The notes: generated by a model not told the origin, from the letters alone. A DNA stretch of 64,000 nucleotides from Caulobacter vibrioides (GCF_002858865.1 NZ_PJRR01000012.1:124001-188000); one strand, 5' to 3'; shown: positions 1 through 10,465, numbered from the stretch's first letter. Translations and numbers: made by a program.

Positions 1-1026
1 CGCGTCACCCTCAAACTCGGTGTGGGTGTAGTCCGCGTGGCCGCCCGAGAAGCGCACCTTGGCGAAGGGGCCCAGATCGGCGTCGTACTCGCCACGCAGG
101 TCAATACGCGTCTGCTTCAGACCGATGGTGACCGCACTTTCCTCCTCGTGCCCGGCCTCCGCCTCGCCCTCATGCTCATGGGCGTGGCCCGGAACGCCAT
201 AGGTGGAGTCCGTGCGCTTGATCGACATGCCGACAAAGCCCTTGTCGCCGACATAGGAGAGGCCTGCGCCGAACGTTTCCAGATCGACCGCGCTGTTCTC
301 AAGGCGACCCGCGCCACCTTCGGCCGTCTCGCCCTCGAGGGCCAACTGACGGGCGGACTCCGGATAGACCGGGATCTTGTAGTCCTTGCTCTCGCGCTTC
401 AGGGCGTCGAGCGTCAGGACCATCGGCCCGACCGTGGCGTGGACGGCGCCCGACAGCGCGTAGCTGTCGTCACCGGTCCCGCGCGAGGCGAGCAGGCGAC
501 CGCTCATGCCGTCGGTCGGCTGCTGGGTGGCGATCCGATCATCAATGATGTTGACCACGCCGCCGATCGCCGAGCCGCCATAGGCCAGCGCGGCCGGACC
601 GCGCAGCACTTCGATCCGCTCGGCTTCGCCGGGATCGGTGGCGACCTGGTGGTCGGGCGACAGCGCGCTGGCGTCGATCTGGCCCACGCCGTTGGTCAGG
701 ACCTGGACACGCGGCCCCGCCAGACCGCGAACCACCGGCCGGCTGGCGCCCGCGCCGAACGTCGTCGAACGCACGCCCGGCAGACCGGCCAGGGCGTCGC
801 CCAGCCCCTTGGGGGCCGCCAGATCCAGGTCGGTACGATCCAGCACGGCGACGCTGGCGGTGAGCGCATCAGCCGAGACCCCGTAGGGTGCGGCGGTGAC
901 GATGACCTTCGAGACCTCGGCGTCTTGCGCCGAAGCGGGCGGCGCGGCGGCGTCCTTGGCGTGAGCGGCGGTGGCGGCGGCGAGCACAAGGAGGCTCGCG
1001 GCGGAGAGGGCGACGCGACGGATCAT
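1..1026 (-). CDS. TonB-dependent receptor, likely zinc (ZnuD-like), N-terminal part only
   Basis: The gene runs off the left edge, so only the first 342 codons are seen. The start at 1026 opens with a signal peptide (MIRRVALSAASLLVLAAATA, cut after AHA). A TonB box-like VIVTA and a plug domain follow, with the typical AERIEVLRGPAALAYGGSAI stretch. Around residues 285-300 there is an extracellular-loop-like segment rich in His and Glu (GHAHEHEGEAEAGHEEES). His-rich loops of this kind are typical of zinc receptors such as ZnuD. A palindrome resembling a Zur box lies 66 bp upstream. Outer-membrane zinc uptake is therefore the best guess; another metal (nickel, copper, cobalt) is possible. Confidence 0.85.
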   Translation of the reverse strand, partial: MIRRVALSAASLLVLAAATAAHAKDAAAPPASAQDAEVSKVIVTAAPYGVSADALTASVAVLDRTDLDLAAPKGLGDALAGLPGVRSTTFGAGASRPVVRGLAGPRVQVLTNGVGQIDASALSPDHQVATDPGEAERIEVLRGPAALAYGGSAIGGVVNIIDDRIATQQPTDGMSGRLLASRGTGDDSYALSGAVHATVGPMVLTLDALKRESKDYKIPVYPESARQLALEGETAEGGAGRLENSAVDLETFGAGLSYVGDKGFVGMSIKRTDSTYGVPGHAHEHEGEAEAGHEEESAVTIGLKQTRIDLRGEYDADLGPFAKVRFSGGHADYTHTEFEGDA

Positions 1027-1091
1027 GTTGGGTCCTGAAACCACGAGATGCGCGGTCGGGGGAGCGACCGCCTAGAGACTGCTAGGGAAAC

Positions 1092-1106
1092 TGTTATGAA
1101 ATAACA
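1092..1106. promoter_or_regulatory. Zur-like operator palindrome
   Basis: TGTTATGAAATAACA is a perfect inverted repeat with 6-base arms and a 3-base centre. It lies 66-80 bp upstream of the His-rich TonB receptor start. It matches the GTTAT-N3-ATAAC core expected for Zur sites in proteobacteria. The site and its symmetry are seen; Zur binding is inferred. Confidence 0.55.
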
Positions 1107-1171
1107 TATCTTCCCGTCAATCCGCTTTCACTTCGCGGGAGAACTTCTTGTCGGTCCGTGGGCGGATAGCC

Positions 1172-1716
1172 TCAGTCGCCGTCGCGACCGACTTGAGGAT
1201 GCGCCACGAACGTCACATGAGGCCGCAGTGGATCGCCCTCCGCCAATCTGGGATGCAGGAAATCGCGCGCCGGCGCGGGCGTCATGCCGATCCGGCGCAT
1301 CACGGCCTGGGACGCGAGGTTGGTTCGGGCCGTGAAGGCGATGATCTCCGGCCGCTTCAAGACCCCGAAGCCATGCGCAAGCGCCGCTCCGGCGGCTTCG
1401 GTGGCGTAGCCCTGTCCCCAAACCTCGGGCAGAAAGCGCCAACCGATCTCGGTCGTGTCGGGCATGTTCATCGCGGGCGGGACCCGCCAGACGCCGGTCA
1501 TGCCGACAAGGCGGACGTCCGCCTTGCGCTCGACCACCCAGAAGCCGAAGCCATGCTGGGCCTCGTGGGCCATAACCCGATCGACGAAGGCGTCACTTTC
1601 GGCGCGCGAACGCACCCCGCCCAGCCAAGCGCCCACTTCGGGCCGAGCGTTCAGGTCGGCGATCGCGTCCCGATCGGCGTCGACCGCCGGGCGCAACACC
1701 AGGCGGTCGGTCTCGA

Positions 1717-1720
<4 letters not shown>
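1172..1720 (-). CDS. GNAT acetyltransferase, RimJ/RimL-like
   Basis: This 182-residue protein has the layout of RimJ/RimL-type N-acetyltransferases (Acetyltransf_3). It opens with IETDRLVLRPAVDADRDAIA, and the acetyl-CoA pyrophosphate loop is visible as EVWGQGYATEA near residues 99-109, followed by NLASQAVMRRIGM. The start ATG overlaps the stop of aguB in ATGA, so it is translated as the last gene of the agmatine/putrescine operon. That context makes an amine such as putrescine or agmatine a possible substrate, but family members more often acetylate protein N termini or small molecules. The substrate cannot be read from the sequence. Confidence 0.85.
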
Positions 1721-2594
<874 letters not shown>

Positions 2595-2595
<1 letters not shown>

Positions 2596-3602
2596 CAGGC
2601 GGTCTCCGGCTCTTGTTGGCTGATGCAGTGGAACGAACCGCCGCCCGTCAGGATGGCGGTGGACGGCAGGCCGATGACCTGACGCTCGGGGAACAGGCCC
2701 TTGATCACCTCGACGGCGAACGCGCCCGACTCCTCGGCGTAGATCGGCACGATGACCGCCTCGTTGGCGATCAGGAAGTTCATGTGCGAGGCCGGGATCG
2801 GCTCGCCGTCCTCGTCCAGCAGCTTGCCGGGCGACGGGATGCGGACGACCTGCAGCGGCGAGCCGCGGCTGTCGGTCATGCCGGCCAGCATCTTGGCGGT
2901 GTCGCCATAGATGTCCGCATTCGGATCATCCAGGCCATAGCCCATCGGACACGCTACAACGCCCGGCGCCACGAAACGGGCCAGGTTGTCGACGTGACCG
3001 TCGGTGTGGTCGTTCTTCAGGCCCTTGCCCAGCCACAGCACCTTCTTGGCGCCCAGCGCCTCCGTCAGGGCGGCGTTCGCCGTGGCCTCGTCCCAGCCGG
3101 GGTTGCGGTTGTCGTTGAGCAGGCACTGGCGCGTGGTGAGGATCGTGCCGTTGCCGTCATGGTCCAGCGCCCCGCCTTCCAGAATGAAGTCGTTGCGCAC
3201 CAGCGGCGCGCCCGAGGCGGCGGCGATCTGTTCGGCGACGATGTCGTCGCCTTCGAGGCTGTATTTGCCGCCCCAGCCGTTGAACTTGAAGCCGGCCGCC
3301 ACCGCCTTGCCGGCGTCGTCGACGAAGATCGGGCCGGTGTCGCGCAGCCAGATGTCGCCGAACTGGCCCCGGACGATCTCGACGGTGGTGTCGGACAGCA
3401 GGGCGCGCGCCGCAGCCTCGGCCTCGTCGCCCACCACCATCAGGCGCACGCGTTCGGCGCCCGGCCCGGCCAGGGCCCGCGCCAGATCAGCCACTTCCTG
3501 CTGCGCCTGCTCCAGGTCCTCCTGCCAAAGCTCGGCGTGGCTCGGGAAGCCCACCCACATCGCGCGGTGCGGCGCCCATTCGGCGGGAACAGTGACGGTC
3601 AT
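2595..3602 (-). CDS. aguA: Agmatine deiminase
   Basis: This enzyme of the peptidyl-arginine-deiminase superfamily hydrolyses agmatine to N-carbamoylputrescine. Visible signatures are the N-terminal APHRAMWVGFPSHAELW, then EGGALDHDGNGTILTTRQCL, NDHTDGHVDNLARF, and the catalytic Cys in GGGSFHCISQQEP at the C terminus. I chose the ATG at 3602 (335 residues) because it begins right before the conserved N terminus; a longer reading to 3707 adds 35 residues of unlikely sequence. It is first in the aguA-aguB-GNAT operon. Arginine decarboxylase, which would supply agmatine, is not in this window. Confidence 0.95.
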
Positions 3603-3705
3603 TCGACAAGCCCAGTGGAAAGCGGTCAGGGAAAAACGAAGGGGGCGCAGATGGCCCCTCACGACGCCGGGGTCAAGCCGAGCCTCCTTAGCAAACGATG
3701 GTGAC

Positions 3706-3738
3706 AAAGAAAAAGGGCGGCCCGACCGGGCCGCCCTT
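3706..3738 (-). terminator. Rho-independent terminator of the TonB receptor gene
   Basis: The perfect 9-bp stem GGGCGGCCC/GGGCCGCCC (3715-3723 and 3728-3736) has a 4-base loop. Read on the minus strand it is followed by TTTTTCTTT. It sits 24 bases past the stop codon of the receptor at 3762. Confidence 0.85.
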
Positions 3739-3761
3739 CTCTAGGTCTTGGATCCCGACGC

Positions 3762-6173
3762 TTAGAAGCGCGCGTGGATCGTCGCCACGAACGTGCGCGG
3801 CGCGCCCGGCTGGCCGAGGCCCGTGCCGCTCGGGTTGACCGCGAGGTCGCCCAGATAGCGTTCGTTGAACAGGTTGCGGGCGTTGATCTGCAGGTAGGTG
3901 TCCTTCAGACCCAGGCCGTCCAGCTCGTAACGCACGTCCATGTTGACCAGGCTGTAGCCCGGCGCCTTTTCCGTGTTCGTCAGGTTGGTCCAGCGCTCGC
4001 CGACGATCTTGGCGTTGACGCCCAGGCTCAGCGCCTCGGTGATGTCCCAGTTGACGCCCACGCCGCCCTGATACTTCGGGGTCTCGTAGACTTCCTTGCC
4101 CTTGGTCGGCAGGACCGAACCCAGGGTCGTGCCCGGGATGTTCGCCTTCAGCTCGGTGTCGATATACGAGAACGAGGCGTAGAAGCTCAGATACTGTTCC
4201 GGCTTGTAGCCCAGTTGCGCGTCGAAGCCCTTGTAGACGACGTCGCCGACGTTGATCGAGAAGGCGATGTTGTCCTGCTCGTTGAAGGCGCGCTCGATGC
4301 GGTTCTGGAACTTGTTCGTGTACAGCGAGGCCGCGAACAGGATGGTCGGCGACTGGTAACGATAGCCCAGGTCGTAGGCTTGGGTCGTTTCCGGCTCCGG
4401 ACGGGTCAGCTTGCGGTCATACAGGTCGTCGGTCCGCGGCACCGAGATGGTTTCGGCGTAGCTGATGTAGACCGTCTGATACTTGGCCAGCTCGTAGCTG
4501 ACGCCGACGTTCGGCAGAACGTCGTCGTACTTGCGCTGGAACTTGCGCGGACGGCCGTACTGGGTCGTGCCTTGACCCGGCAGGGTGACCAGGGTCTGGC
4601 CGGCGCCGTCGTCCGAACCCGCAACGGCGGTCGGGGCCTGAGTCGAGCAGTAGGCGTTGAACGTATCGGCTTGGTAGCAGAAGTTGTTCAGGTCACGCTT
4701 GAAGAACGGCGCGCGGACGCCGACGTTCACCAGCACCTTGTCTTCCATGAAGCGGCCACGATACTCGGCCGAGAACTGGTTCAGGGTCGCCTGCGAGACG
4801 CGGTCGCGACGACGCATGATCCCGCCATCGGCGGTCTTGATCGGCTCGCCGTAACCATCCTTGCCGCCGAACACGTTGGTCGGCTGCATGTCCTGGCTGA
4901 AGCGCGTGTACTCACCGGTTTGACGGTGGTGCGCGTCGTCATAGGTGTAGGCGGCGCGAACGCTCTGGCTGTCCGAGAACTTCCAGATCAGCGACGAGGT
5001 GACGCCGTAGCGGCGGGTGTTGGTCGTGTTCGGCCCGTAGACCAGGACGGTGTCCAGGGTGTCGCCGTCGCCGTTCAGGTCCAGACCGCCGGTCAGGGCC
5101 GAGCCACGGACCAGGCCGCTGCCGGTGTTGGAGCCGTCTTCGCGGAACAGGGCGCGACCGCCACCGTTGGCCAGGGTGTACTGGAAGTACGGGTCGGCCG
5201 TGATGATGATGTTTTCGCCGATGTGGAACAGCGACTGGCCACGCAGGTTGCCCGTGTTCGACGGGTTGATGTTGTACTTGTAGCAGGTGCCCGGGTTGGT
5301 CTCGATCTGGGCGCCGGCGCCCGGCGTCGGACGCGCGCAGGTGTCTTCGCGGAAGCCCACGCCGGTGTTCGACTGGAACGCCGCCAGGCTCATGCGGTTG
5401 ATGAAGTTGTTGCGGTTCTGGTTGTAGTTGGCGATCAGGCTGATGAAGTCGCCGTTGTCGCCGATCGGCTGATAGATCCGCGCATTGTACTGGCGCTTAT
5501 AGATCTTGCCGGGGCCGTTGAAGATGTCGTTCTTGGCGTTGGCGTAGCTGAACCAGGCGCTGGTGCCCCAGGGACCGACCTTGCCGGTGTCGACCACCGC
5601 GAAGAAGCGGCGGAAGTTTTCTTCACCGTACTGGCCTTCGACGGTCACGCCGAAGTCGTTGTAGGGCTTGCGGGTCACGTAGTTCATCGTGCCGCCGGCG
5701 GCCGCAGCCGTCGGGCTGTCGACGTCGGTCGTGCCTTGGTTGACGTCAACCTTGGCGATCAGCTCCGAGTCCATCTGCTGGTTCGGATAGATCGCGTAGT
5801 TGCCGCTGTCGTTCAGCGGGATGCCGTCTTGCAGCAGGGCCACGCGCTGCGAGTCGAAACCGCGGATGTTGATGTCACCACCAGCCGAGCCGAAGGCGTC
5901 GTTGTTGGTGAAGTTGACGCCCGGCAGCATGTTCAGCGAGTCCAGAATCGTCTGGCCCGGGATCTGGCGGGAGATGAAGTCTTGCGTGATGCTCGAGCGA
6001 GCCTTCGGCACCGACTGGGCGACGATGGCGCCGTTCTGGTTACGGACCGTCGAAGCCGTGACGATCACTTGCTCGACGACTTCGGTGCCGGTCGATTGGG
6101 CCATGGCCGCGCCGGATGCCGACAGGGCGCCGACCAGAGCGGTCGTCGCCAGGGCGAAATGTTTCATGTTCAT
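3762..6173 (-). CDS. TonB-dependent outer-membrane receptor
   Basis: An outer-membrane receptor of about 803 residues. The start at 6173 (MNMKHFALATTALVGALSAS, cleaved after AMA) was chosen for its signal peptide and a GAGGGG ribosome-binding site nine bases upstream; the frame stays open to 6293. The TonB box-like EQVIVTAS precedes a plug domain with DINIRGFDSQRVALLQDGIP and AAAAGGTMNYVTRKP. The barrel closes with the usual terminal Phe (TIHARF) and the penultimate strand carries NLFNERYL. The ligand is unknown: no His-rich loops or siderophore-specific features are obvious. It is monocistronic, divergent from the GT39 gene, and ends in a strong terminator. Confidence 0.9.
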   Translation of the reverse strand: MNMKHFALATTALVGALSASGAAMAQSTGTEVVEQVIVTASTVRNQNGAIVAQSVPKARSSITQDFISRQIPGQTILDSLNMLPGVNFTNNDAFGSAGGDINIRGFDSQRVALLQDGIPLNDSGNYAIYPNQQMDSELIAKVDVNQGTTDVDSPTAAAAGGTMNYVTRKPYNDFGVTVEGQYGEENFRRFFAVVDTGKVGPWGTSAWFSYANAKNDIFNGPGKIYKRQYNARIYQPIGDNGDFISLIANYNQNRNNFINRMSLAAFQSNTGVGFREDTCARPTPGAGAQIETNPGTCYKYNINPSNTGNLRGQSLFHIGENIIITADPYFQYTLANGGGRALFREDGSNTGSGLVRGSALTGGLDLNGDGDTLDTVLVYGPNTTNTRRYGVTSSLIWKFSDSQSVRAAYTYDDAHHRQTGEYTRFSQDMQPTNVFGGKDGYGEPIKTADGGIMRRRDRVSQATLNQFSAEYRGRFMEDKVLVNVGVRAPFFKRDLNNFCYQADTFNAYCSTQAPTAVAGSDDGAGQTLVTLPGQGTTQYGRPRKFQRKYDDVLPNVGVSYELAKYQTVYISYAETISVPRTDDLYDRKLTRPEPETTQAYDLGYRYQSPTILFAASLYTNKFQNRIERAFNEQDNIAFSINVGDVVYKGFDAQLGYKPEQYLSFYASFSYIDTELKANIPGTTLGSVLPTKGKEVYETPKYQGGVGVNWDITEALSLGVNAKIVGERWTNLTNTEKAPGYSLVNMDVRYELDGLGLKDTYLQINARNLFNERYLGDLAVNPSGTGLGQPGAPRTFVATIHARF

Positions 6174-6360
6174 CTGAAGGAACCCCTCATTCATCAACAC
6201 GCTTGCGTTGGGTCGCATAGTTTCGTGCCTTTGGCGGCCATTTATCGAAAGATTTAGAAGGTTTGGTGACGGAAAGGCCACGCCGGCCCACAAAGTGTCA
6301 CAAACCCCTGGAAACGCGGAAGAAGTGGTCAGATTTTTTTTACTTGGCTAATCAGGCGTC

Positions 6361-7935
6361 ATGCAGACCGCTCCTGACGCTTCGTCACCCCCGATCGAGA
6401 ACCGCGCCTGGCGGCTGACCCTGCTGATGATCGGCGGGCTGACGATCGTGCGGCTGGCGGCGCTGTTCCTCACCCCGCTGGAGCTCTATCCTGACGAGGC
6501 CCAGTACTGGCTCTGGTCGCGGGAACTGGCCTTCGGCTATTTCTCCAAGCCGCCGATGATCGCCTGGCTGATCTGGGCGACGACCCAGATCGGCGACACC
6601 GAAGCCTGGGTGCGGCTCTCAGCGCCCTTTCTCCACGGTGCGACAGCGCTGGTGATCCATCGGATCGCCCGCCGTCTCTATGGCGGCTGGGCTGGGCTTG
6701 CTGCGGCGGCGATCTACAGCCTGATGCCCGGGGTGGTGCTGTCGTCCGGCCTGATCGCCACCGATGCGCCGCTGCTGTTCTTCCTGTCCCTGACGGTCTG
6801 GGCCTATGTCAGCCTGCCGGACGCCTCGGCGCGTCGACGCTATGCGCTCGCGGCCGGCATGGGCGCGGCGCTGGGCCTGGCGTTCCTGTCCAAATATGCG
6901 GCGGTCTATGCGCTGGGCAGCGTGGCGCTGCATTTCGCGATCTCGTCCGAGGCACGGCGGCGCTGGTCGCCCGCGCTCGTCGGGCTGTTTATCGTCGCGT
7001 TCGCCCTGGTGCTGGCGCCCAACCTTCTCTGGAACGCCGCCAACCAGTTTTCGACGGTCAAGCACACCGCCGCGAATGCGAACTGGAACGCGCACCAGCT
7101 GTTCAATGTCCGCGAGCTGATCGAGTTCGTCGGCTCGCAGTTCGGCGTCTTCGGCCCCGTTCCCTTCGCCGTCCTGATCGGCGGCGCGATCTGGCTGGGC
7201 GTGAAGAGGAAGCTGCAATCGCCGGACCTGCTGCTGCTGTGCTTCGCCCTGCCGCCGCTGATCGTGGTGGCGGGCGAGGCGTTCGTCTCGCGGGCCAACG
7301 CCAACTGGGCGGGAGCGGCCTTTGTCTCCGGCTCGGTGATCGTCGCCGGCTGGCTGCTGCGCTGGAACGCCCGTCGCTGGCTGATCGGCGGCCTTGTTCT
7401 CCAGGCGGCGTTCGCGGCGTTCTTCGTGGCGTGCATGGTCAATCCCAAGGTCGCCGACGCCGCGGGCCTTTCCAACGGCTTCAAGCGGGTGCGAGGCTGG
7501 GATCAGACGGTCGAGGCCGTCATCGCACGGGTGCGCGAAGAGCAGGCGCTGCGCGGCCCCTTGAGCGCCGTGGCGATGGACGACCGCTTTGTCTACAACG
7601 CCGCCGCCTATTACGGCCGCGACTATTTCGGCCAGCCCGGCGCGCCGCCGCTGCGCATGTGGGTGCATGAGGCCTATCCCCAGAACCAGGCCGAAACCGA
7701 GACCCCGCTCGACGCCGACTATGGCCGCCGCGCTCTGATCGTCAGCCTGGAAGGCGGTTATCGCCCCGAGATCGAACAGGACTTCAAGGCGGTGTCCGGA
7801 CTTCAGATCGCGCGCGTGCGGCTGGACAAGACACGGTCGCGGCGGATTGACCTGTTCATCGCCGAGGGTTTCGCGCCGCTGCCGCGCGATCCGATCACCG
7901 GCCTGCCGCCCAAGCCCAAGACCGCCGCGCGCTAG
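6361..7935 (+). CDS. GT39-family membrane glycosyltransferase (ArnT/PMT-like)
   Basis: This 524-residue multi-pass protein has the hallmark of dolichyl/undecaprenyl-phosphate-sugar mannosyltransferases. After the first membrane helix comes LELYPDEAQYWLWS, containing the acidic pair that binds the donor, then GYFSKPPMIAWLIW. About ten further hydrophobic segments follow, and the C-terminal 150 residues form a soluble domain. Enzymes of this family move a sugar from a polyprenyl-phosphate carrier onto lipid A, a glycan or a protein in the periplasm. The acceptor cannot be told here. It is a single-gene unit that starts in an AT-rich divergent promoter region. Confidence 0.85.
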   Translation: MQTAPDASSPPIENRAWRLTLLMIGGLTIVRLAALFLTPLELYPDEAQYWLWSRELAFGYFSKPPMIAWLIWATTQIGDTEAWVRLSAPFLHGATALVIHRIARRLYGGWAGLAAAAIYSLMPGVVLSSGLIATDAPLLFFLSLTVWAYVSLPDASARRRYALAAGMGAALGLAFLSKYAAVYALGSVALHFAISSEARRRWSPALVGLFIVAFALVLAPNLLWNAANQFSTVKHTAANANWNAHQLFNVRELIEFVGSQFGVFGPVPFAVLIGGAIWLGVKRKLQSPDLLLLCFALPPLIVVAGEAFVSRANANWAGAAFVSGSVIVAGWLLRWNARRWLIGGLVLQAAFAAFFVACMVNPKVADAAGLSNGFKRVRGWDQTVEAVIARVREEQALRGPLSAVAMDDRFVYNAAAYYGRDYFGQPGAPPLRMWVHEAYPQNQAETETPLDADYGRRALIVSLEGGYRPEIEQDFKAVSGLQIARVRLDKTRSRRIDLFIAEGFAPLPRDPITGLPPKPKTAAR

Positions 7936-8015
7936 GTCTGGCGGGTTTCGAGGGATCACCGTCCTTTCCCCGCAAGCGTTCGCAGCGATGCTTCCCGCCG
8001 TCACGGGAGGTATCG

Positions 8016-9005
8016 ATGGTTCGACTGTTTGTGTTTCTGCTTGCTCTCTTGGCCGCCACCCCCGGCGTCGCCAAGCCGCTGGTCGTGATCCTGGCTGACC
8101 AGCGAGGCGTCGAGACGACGGACCTGATCGCCCCCTATGCAGTGCTGGCGGAGTCAGGAGCCGTCGATGTCCGCGTGGTCGCGCCGACCCTGGCGCCGGT
8201 CCGGCTGATGCCCGGGCAGGCCTGGGTTCGCCCGCAAACGACCTATGCCGCTCTGACCCGTCGACCCGATGTGGTGATCGTGCCCTTTCTCATGCCCGCC
8301 TATGATCCGAGCCGCGACGCCTGGCTCCGCGCCCAGGCGCAGGCGGGCGCCCGGATCGTCTCGATCTGCGCGGGGGCGGAAACCCTGGCCAGGGCCGGGC
8401 TGCTGGACGGCCGTGAGGCCACCACCCACTGGTACGAACTGAACCGTCTGGCCAAGGCGTTTCCGAAGGTGCGCTGGCGGCGCGACCAGCGCTGGATTGT
8501 CGACGGCCCTGTCACGACCACCGCCGGGGTCACAGCCTCCATTCCCGCCAGCCTGGCCCTGCTGCACGATCTGGCCGGGGACGCAGTGATGCGGGAGACG
8601 GCCGCGCGGCTCCAGTTGCCCCTGCCCGTCCAACGGCACGACGGCGCGGCGTTCCGCGTCGGAACCGACGCGGCCATGTCAGGGCTGGCGGGCTGGCTCA
8701 ACGTCTGGCGGGCGGAGAAGGTCGCGGTGCGGATCGCGGACGGCTTCGATGACCTGGCCTTCGCCACCGCCCTGGACGCTTGGTCGCGCACCAACCGGTC
8801 GGAGGCCTTCGCCAGCCGGAGCGCGACCTCGCGCCATGGCCTGACGATCATCGCGCCCGCCAAGCCGCCGCGCGCGGCTCGGACCATCGACCCGAAGGAC
8901 GGCGATCCGACCACCGCCCTCAAAGCGATCGCCGCCGCCTATGGCAAGGCGACGGCGCGCTATGTGGCGCTCACCCTGGAGCACCCGTACTGGCTAGGGC
9001 AATGA
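8016..9005 (+). CDS. Exported DJ-1/PfpI-family protein with unknown C-terminal region
   Basis: A signal peptide (MVRLFVFLLALLAATPGVA) is followed by a DJ-1/PfpI glutamine-amidotransferase-like fold at about residues 20-185. It carries GVETTDLIAPYAVL and the nucleophile elbow VSICAGAETLARAGLL, with Cys near 118 and a conserved HW at 138-139. This resembles the N-terminal sensor domain of GlxA-type AraC regulators, but here it is exported and no helix-turn-helix follows. Residues 185-329 match nothing I recognise. The role is unknown; a periplasmic hydrolase, glyoxalase or ligand-binding protein are all possible. Confidence 0.75.
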   Translation: MVRLFVFLLALLAATPGVAKPLVVILADQRGVETTDLIAPYAVLAESGAVDVRVVAPTLAPVRLMPGQAWVRPQTTYAALTRRPDVVIVPFLMPAYDPSRDAWLRAQAQAGARIVSICAGAETLARAGLLDGREATTHWYELNRLAKAFPKVRWRRDQRWIVDGPVTTTAGVTASIPASLALLHDLAGDAVMRETAARLQLPLPVQRHDGAAFRVGTDAAMSGLAGWLNVWRAEKVAVRIADGFDDLAFATALDAWSRTNRSEAFASRSATSRHGLTIIAPAKPPRAARTIDPKDGDPTTALKAIAAAYGKATARYVALTLEHPYWLGQ

Positions 9006-9647
9006 CTAGACGGCCACCTCGAACGCCGCCTCGGTCTTGGCCTTGACCTCGTCGACGGTGACGCCCGGGGCCAGCTCGATCAGCTTCACCGGCGTCTTGC
9101 CGCGATTGATCTCGAAGACGCCCAGTTCGGTGATCAAGAGGTCGACCACGCCGGCGCCGGTCAGCGGCAGCGAGCATTGCTTGAGGAGCTTCGGCGCGCC
9201 CGACTTCTCGCAGTGGTCCATGACGACCACGACGCGCTTGACGCCGGCGACTAGGTCCATGGCCCCGCCCATGCCCTTGACCATCTTGCCCGGCACCATC
9301 CAGTTGGCGAGGTCGCCGTTCTCCGAGACCTGCATGCCGCCCAGGATCGACAGGGCGATATGGCCGCCGCGGATCATGGCGAAGCTGTCGGCCGACGAGA
9401 AATACGAACTAGAGTCCAGCTCGGTGATCGTCTGCTTGCCGGCGTTGATGAGGTCGGCGTCCTCTTCACCTTCATAGGGGAAGGGGCCCATGCCCAGCAT
9501 GCCGTTCTCGCTCTGCAGCGTCACATGCATGCCTTCCGGAATGTGGTTGGCCACCAGGGTCGGGATGCCAATGCCCAGGTTCACATAGAAGCCGTCCTGC
9601 AGCTCCTGGGCGGCGCGGGCCGCCACCTCGTCGCGGGTCCAGGCCAT
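9006..9647 (-). CDS. scoB: 3-oxoacid CoA-transferase subunit B
   Basis: This is the small subunit (213 residues) of a family I CoA transferase, which moves CoA from succinyl-CoA to acetoacetate or a related short-chain acid. The catalytic Glu lies in [13 protein letters not shown], and [19 protein letters not shown] follows as in SCOT-type B subunits. Its start overlaps the stop of subunit A by one base (TAATG), so the subunits are translationally coupled. Acetate/butyrate versus succinyl-CoA:3-ketoacid specificity cannot be settled by eye. Confidence 0.93.
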   Translation of the reverse strand: MAWTRDEVAARAAQELQDGFYVNLGIGIPTLVANHIPEGMHVTLQSENGMLGMGPFPYEGEEDADLINAGKQTITELDSSSYFSSADSFAMIRGGHIALSILGGMQVSENGDLANWMVPGKMVKGMGGAMDLVAGVKRVVVVMDHCEKSGAPKLLKQCSLPLTGAGVVDLLITELGVFEINRGKTPVKLIELAPGVTVDEVKAKTEAAFEVAV

Positions 9648-10357
9648 TACGCGGTTTCCTTCTGGCGAGTGGTCACGCGCTCGATGCGCTTCTCGAACTT
9701 CGCGCCCTTGATCAGGCGGTCGACATAGATGCCGGGGGTGTGGATGGCGTCCTTGTCCAGATCGCCGATCGCGACCAGCTCTTCCACCTCGACGACAGTC
9801 TTCTTGCCCGCCGTGGCCATCATCGGATTGAAGTTCCGAGCGGTCTTTCGATAGATCAGGTTCCCCTCAGCGTCGGCCTTCCAGGCCTTGACGATCGAGA
9901 GGTCGGCGGTCAGGCCGCGCTCCATCACATACATCTCGCCGTCGAACTCGCGGGTCTCCTTGCCCTCGGCCACCAGGGTGCCGTAGCCGGTGCGCGTGAA
10001 GAAGGCCGGGATGCCCGCGCCGCCGGCGCGGATACGCTCGGCCAGGGTGCCCTGCGGATTGAACTCCAGCTCCAGTTCGCCCGAGAGATAGAGCTGTTCG
10101 AACAGCTTGTTCTCGCCCACATAGGACGAAACCATCTTCTTGATCTGGCGGTTCTCGAGCAGGATTCCGAGGCCAAAGCCGTCGACGCCGCAGTTGTTGG
10201 AGATGACCGTGAGGTCCTTGGTTCCCGCCTCGCGGATCGCCGCGATCAGGTTCTCCGGAATGCCGCAGAGGCCGAACCCGCCGGCCATGATGGTCATGCC
10301 GTCGAACAAAAGCCCGGCAAGGGCTTCGACGGCGTCCTTCTTCACCTTGTCGACCAT
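9647..10357 (-). CDS. scoA: 3-oxoacid CoA-transferase subunit A
   Basis: This is the partner subunit (236 residues). The family I signature [13 protein letters not shown] lies near residues 26-38. [20 protein letters not shown] and [15 protein letters not shown] are typical of SCOT A subunits. It is first in the two-gene operon, and its promoter must lie in the 108-bp gap shared with the divergent KefF-like gene, where a palindrome occurs at 10425-10444. It likely works in ketone-body or short-chain acid catabolism. Confidence 0.93.
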   Translation of the reverse strand: MVDKVKKDAVEALAGLLFDGMTIMAGGFGLCGIPENLIAAIREAGTKDLTVISNNCGVDGFGLGILLENRQIKKMVSSYVGENKLFEQLYLSGELELEFNPQGTLAERIRAGGAGIPAFFTRTGYGTLVAEGKETREFDGEMYVMERGLTADLSIVKAWKADAEGNLIYRKTARNFNPMMATAGKKTVVEVEELVAIGDLDKDAIHTPGIYVDRLIKGAKFEKRIERVTTRQKETA

Positions 10358-10424
10358 GGTGTCTCCCTGTTCCCAGACTTATACGTCTGGCGCTGGGCGC
10401 AGCGTGTCGCCCGAGCCGCGAATA

Positions 10425-10444
10425 AATTCAACCCTTGATGAATT
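10425..10444. promoter_or_regulatory. Palindrome in the divergent scoA / kefF promoter
   Basis: The arms AATTCA and TGAATT are separated by 8 bases, and a second palindrome (TCAACCCTTGA) is nested inside. The site lies 68-87 bp upstream of scoA and 22-41 bp upstream of the KefF-like gene, in an AT-rich spot of a GC-rich region. It could be an operator for either or both genes. No regulator gene is adjacent. Confidence 0.35.
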
Positions 10445-10465
10445 ATTTTCCCGAAGGGCTGCTTG

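Noticed and set aside
3774..6257. Very long open frames on the strand opposite to genes (for example opposite the TonB receptors at 3774-6257 and 45591-47975)
   Set aside because: They are mirror images of GC-rich codon bias. The products are Arg/Ala/Val-rich without domains, and the opposite strand holds recognised proteins.
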